This document shows positions 61,882 to 64,000 of a stretch of DNA of 64,000 nt, in pieces. Source of the stretch: Pseudofulvibacter geojedonensis (lineage in GTDB: Bacteria; Bacteroidota; Bacteroidia; Flavobacteriales; Flavobacteriaceae). A model generated the notes under the pieces. It did no database searches, was not told where the DNA came from, and was given only the letters and a program-made list of their open reading frames with translations. The stretch's first letter is position 1. Every line of letters starts with the position of its first letter. Both the position numbers and the translations under genes were made by a program. The DNA lies in assembly GCF_042675745.1 (NCBI RefSeq), contig NZ_JBHTJM010000006.1, positions 310,001-374,000 on the forward strand. Direction: 5' to 3'.

Positions 61882-64000
61882 AAAACTAATTTCCTTAATC
61901 ATTATTGCCATTAGTGCTTATTTAGCTATTACACTCCAACTACCTAGCGGAGATTATATAGAAACACCAGATAACACTCAGTTTTCTAATAAAAAAGCTT
62001 ACGAACATGTAAAAGTTTTAGGAAGCACTCAGCATTATTCAGGATCTCAACATCATAAAAGTGCTAAAGAATATGTAATTAATCAACTTAAAGAACTTGG
62101 TTTAGAAGTTACTACTCAAGAAGGTAACAGCTATAGCGACTGGGGTAATTTTACTAAAGCTAAAAACATTATAACCAGAATAAAAGGAACAGAAAACAGC
62201 AAAGCTTTGGTGTTAATGACTCATTACGATTCTGCACCTCATTCTGCTTATGGAGCTAGTGATGCTGGATCTGGAGTTGCAACCATTTTAGAAGGAATTA
62301 GAGCTTTTTTAGCTAACAAAACACCTCATAAAAACGACATTATTATTCTCATTACTGATGCAGAGGAATTAGGACTAAACGGAGCTAAACTTTTTGTAGA
62401 AAACCATCCTTGGGTTAATGAAATTGGATTGATTTTAAACTTTGAAGCTAGAGGAAGTGGAGGACCTTCTTACACATTAGTAGAAGCCAATGAAGGAAAC
62501 GCTAATTTAATGAGCGAATACATTAAGGCCAACCCCAACTTCCCTGTAGCTAATTCGTTAGCTTATAGCATTTACAAAAAAATGCCCAATGACACCGATT
62601 TAACAGTATTTAGAAAAGGGGCTAATATTCAAGGATTTAATTTTGCTTTTATAGACGACCATTACGATTACCATACCGCATTAGACACTCCAGAGCGATT
62701 AGATAACAATACTCTATCTCATCAAGCAAGTTACCTAATGCCTTTACTAAACCATTTTAGCAACCTTAACCTTTCTAATTTAAACGCTACAGAAAACTTA
62801 GTTTATTTTAACTCTCCTATAGGAATGCATAGTTACTCTTATGACTATATTATTCCTTTAACTGGGATAGCTGTTTTCTTGTTTATAGTTATTCTTATAT
62901 TCGGAAAAAGACATAAAAAACTTAATATTAAAGAAATAGGAAAAGGGTTTATTGTTTTTATATCTGCATTAGTTATTAATTGTATTATTGGCTTCTTTGG
63001 ATGGAAAGCAATACTAACTATATACCCTCATTACAATGAAATATTGCAAGGCTTTCCTTATAATGCTCATTGGTATATTGTATTTTTTGCCACATTAGCA
63101 TTAGCTATTAGTTTTTTAATTTACAAAAAAGTCTATCAAGCCGTAAATACCAAAGAATTAATGGTTGCTCCTATTTTCTTTTGGCTATTGATTAATATAT
63201 ATATTGCTCTTGAATTAAAAGGCGCCAATTTTTTCATTATTCCAATCTTTTTTGTTTTAGCCTTATTATTCTTTTTAATACGCAAAGAAAAGCCTAATTT
63301 ACTTGCAGTAACTATTTTATGCTTGCCGGCCATTTATATTTTCACTCCTTTTATAGAACAATTCCCTATTGCTCTAGGAATGAAACTATCTGTAGCTGCA
63401 AGCGCTTTAACAACTCTATTGTTTGGTTTGTTATTACCTGTTTTTGGTTTTATAAGAAGGAAAAAGTTATTGGGTTATACCTTACTAATAACTTCCTTAA
63501 TTATATTTATAGTTGCACATAGCAAAAGTGATTTTACAAGTTTGCAGCCTAAGCCTAATAGTTTGGTTTTATATACAGATGAAGATACGCACAAGAGCTA
63601 CTGGCTTACTTATGATTCTATTTTAGATAATTGGAATCAAGGCTATTTTCAAAATCTGACTAATGATTCTATATCTATTAACTTTAATAGCAAATACAAC
63701 ACCAAATTTACACAAATAGCCGACTCTAAACATATACACATACCAGCTGGAGAAGCTTCTGTTATGTTTGATACTATTGTTGACAACAAAAGAAACATTA
63801 AACTTTGTTTAATACCAAACAGAGAAATCAACACTATTCATATAAATTCAAACACAAAACCCGATTTCGATTCTTTTTCTATCAATGGAACAACTATTAA
63901 AACTAAAGGTAGTAACTCTAGGTTTTTAAAAGACAATGAGTCTAAAATGGCTGTTTATTATGTTGTAGATAAACAAGCTTTAGAAATTGATTTCACCATC
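61874..64000 (+). CDS. M28 family zinc aminopeptidase with C-terminal membrane region, 3' end cut
   Basis: The frame is open for 709 codons to the window edge. A signal or anchor helix (residues 4-20) precedes an M28 peptidase domain: HYDS (His117, Asp119), SDAGSG (Asp130), DAEELG (Glu164-165), NFEARG (Glu191) and DYHTALDT. After about residue 315 there are several membrane helices and then a soluble domain, like the Fxna-type M28 proteins. Likely cleaves peptides at the cell surface; whether a further domain follows is not visible. Confidence 0.88.
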   Translation, partial: MLKKLISLIIIAISAYLAITLQLPSGDYIETPDNTQFSNKKAYEHVKVLGSTQHYSGSQHHKSAKEYVINQLKELGLEVTTQEGNSYSDWGNFTKAKNIITRIKGTENSKALVLMTHYDSAPHSAYGASDAGSGVATILEGIRAFLANKTPHKNDIIILITDAEELGLNGAKLFVENHPWVNEIGLILNFEARGSGGPSYTLVEANEGNANLMSEYIKANPNFPVANSLAYSIYKKMPNDTDLTVFRKGANIQGFNFAFIDDHYDYHTALDTPERLDNNTLSHQASYLMPLLNHFSNLNLSNLNATENLVYFNSPIGMHSYSYDYIIPLTGIAVFLFIVILIFGKRHKKLNIKEIGKGFIVFISALVINCIIGFFGWKAILTIYPHYNEILQGFPYNAHWYIVFFATLALAISFLIYKKVYQAVNTKELMVAPIFFWLLINIYIALELKGANFFIIPIFFVLALLFFLIRKEKPNLLAVTILCLPAIYIFTPFIEQFPIALGMKLSVAASALTTLLFGLLLPVFGFIRRKKLLGYTLLITSLIIFIVAHSKSDFTSLQPKPNSLVLYTDEDTHKSYWLTYDSILDNWNQGYFQNLTNDSISINFNSKYNTKFTQIADSKHIHIPAGEASVMFDTIVDNKRNIKLCLIPNREINTIHINSNTKPDFDSFSINGTTIKTKGSNSRFLKDNESKMAVYYVVDKQALEIDFTI

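Noticed and set aside
1..64000. CRISPR arrays, tRNA or rRNA genes, insertion sequences, prophage
   Set aside because: No regularly spaced repeats, no cloverleaf-like segments in the gaps examined and no transposase or phage-like frames were found.

Overview
This window is a strongly AT-rich chromosomal segment from a member of the Flavobacteriaceae (Bacteroidota), probably marine and aerobic. The evidence is the Alternative Complex III operon (actA-F) joined to an aa3-type cytochrome oxidase, a SprA-type translocon of the type IX secretion/gliding system, a RemB-like outer-membrane protein, tandem TonB proteins, several TAnnTTTG promoter boxes typical of the phylum's main sigma factor, and many flavobacterial DUF families. 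I found no rRNA, tRNA, CRISPR array, prophage or intact insertion sequence.

Layout. (1) 1-4357, minus strand: oxidase maturation block with ctaB, two subunit III genes, subunit IV, a thioredoxin-fold-like protein and SCO1 (cut by the window edge). (2) 4514-9220, minus: RemB-like barrel, two TonB proteins, VanZ, glycine cleavage H protein. (3) 9308-23309, minus: sprA, ruvA, malic enzyme (MaeB type), queG, a cytochrome P450, ruvB. (4) 23491-24302: two small uncharacterised genes, one split by a frameshift at a homopolymer. (5) 24379-35666, minus: actA-B-C-D-E-F-coxB-coxA, encoding quinol oxidation to cytochrome c and then O2 reduction. (6) 35933-37540: a SPOR-domain gene (plus) and two decayed genes (minus). 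(7) 37904-42498, minus: rimP-nusA-infB behind a leader carrying a terminator-like hairpin. (8) 42807-47613, plus: universal stress protein, serS, then LuxE-like, transglutaminase-like and DUF350 genes. (9) 47823-57862, both strands: tyrS, an epimerase, DUF4296 lipoprotein, dihydroorotase, a DPM1-type glycosyltransferase, DUF4271, hemD, pckA, DUF423, a saccharopine dehydrogenase family protein. (10) 57910-64000: a short ssb, three single-gene units separated by structured intergenic elements, then a zinc-ribbon gene, a GIDE-domain gene and an M28 peptidase (cut by the right edge).

The most unusual part is 58477-60838. Small accessory genes sit one by one between palindromic intergenic elements. 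The sequence just before gene 1 and gene 2 is the exact reverse complement of the sequence just after the same gene. That is the arrangement expected of integron-type cassettes, although the core sites do not match the classical GTTRRRY consensus and no integrase gene is in view. Other points of interest are a TonB-C-like domain fused to an outer-membrane barrel next to two TonB genes, decayed lipoprotein and cytosolic genes, a leader hairpin that could attenuate the nusA operon, a SCO-like protein lacking its copper ligands, and a dihydroorotase whose metal-binding HxH reads QxH. All calls come from reading the sequence; no database search was run.
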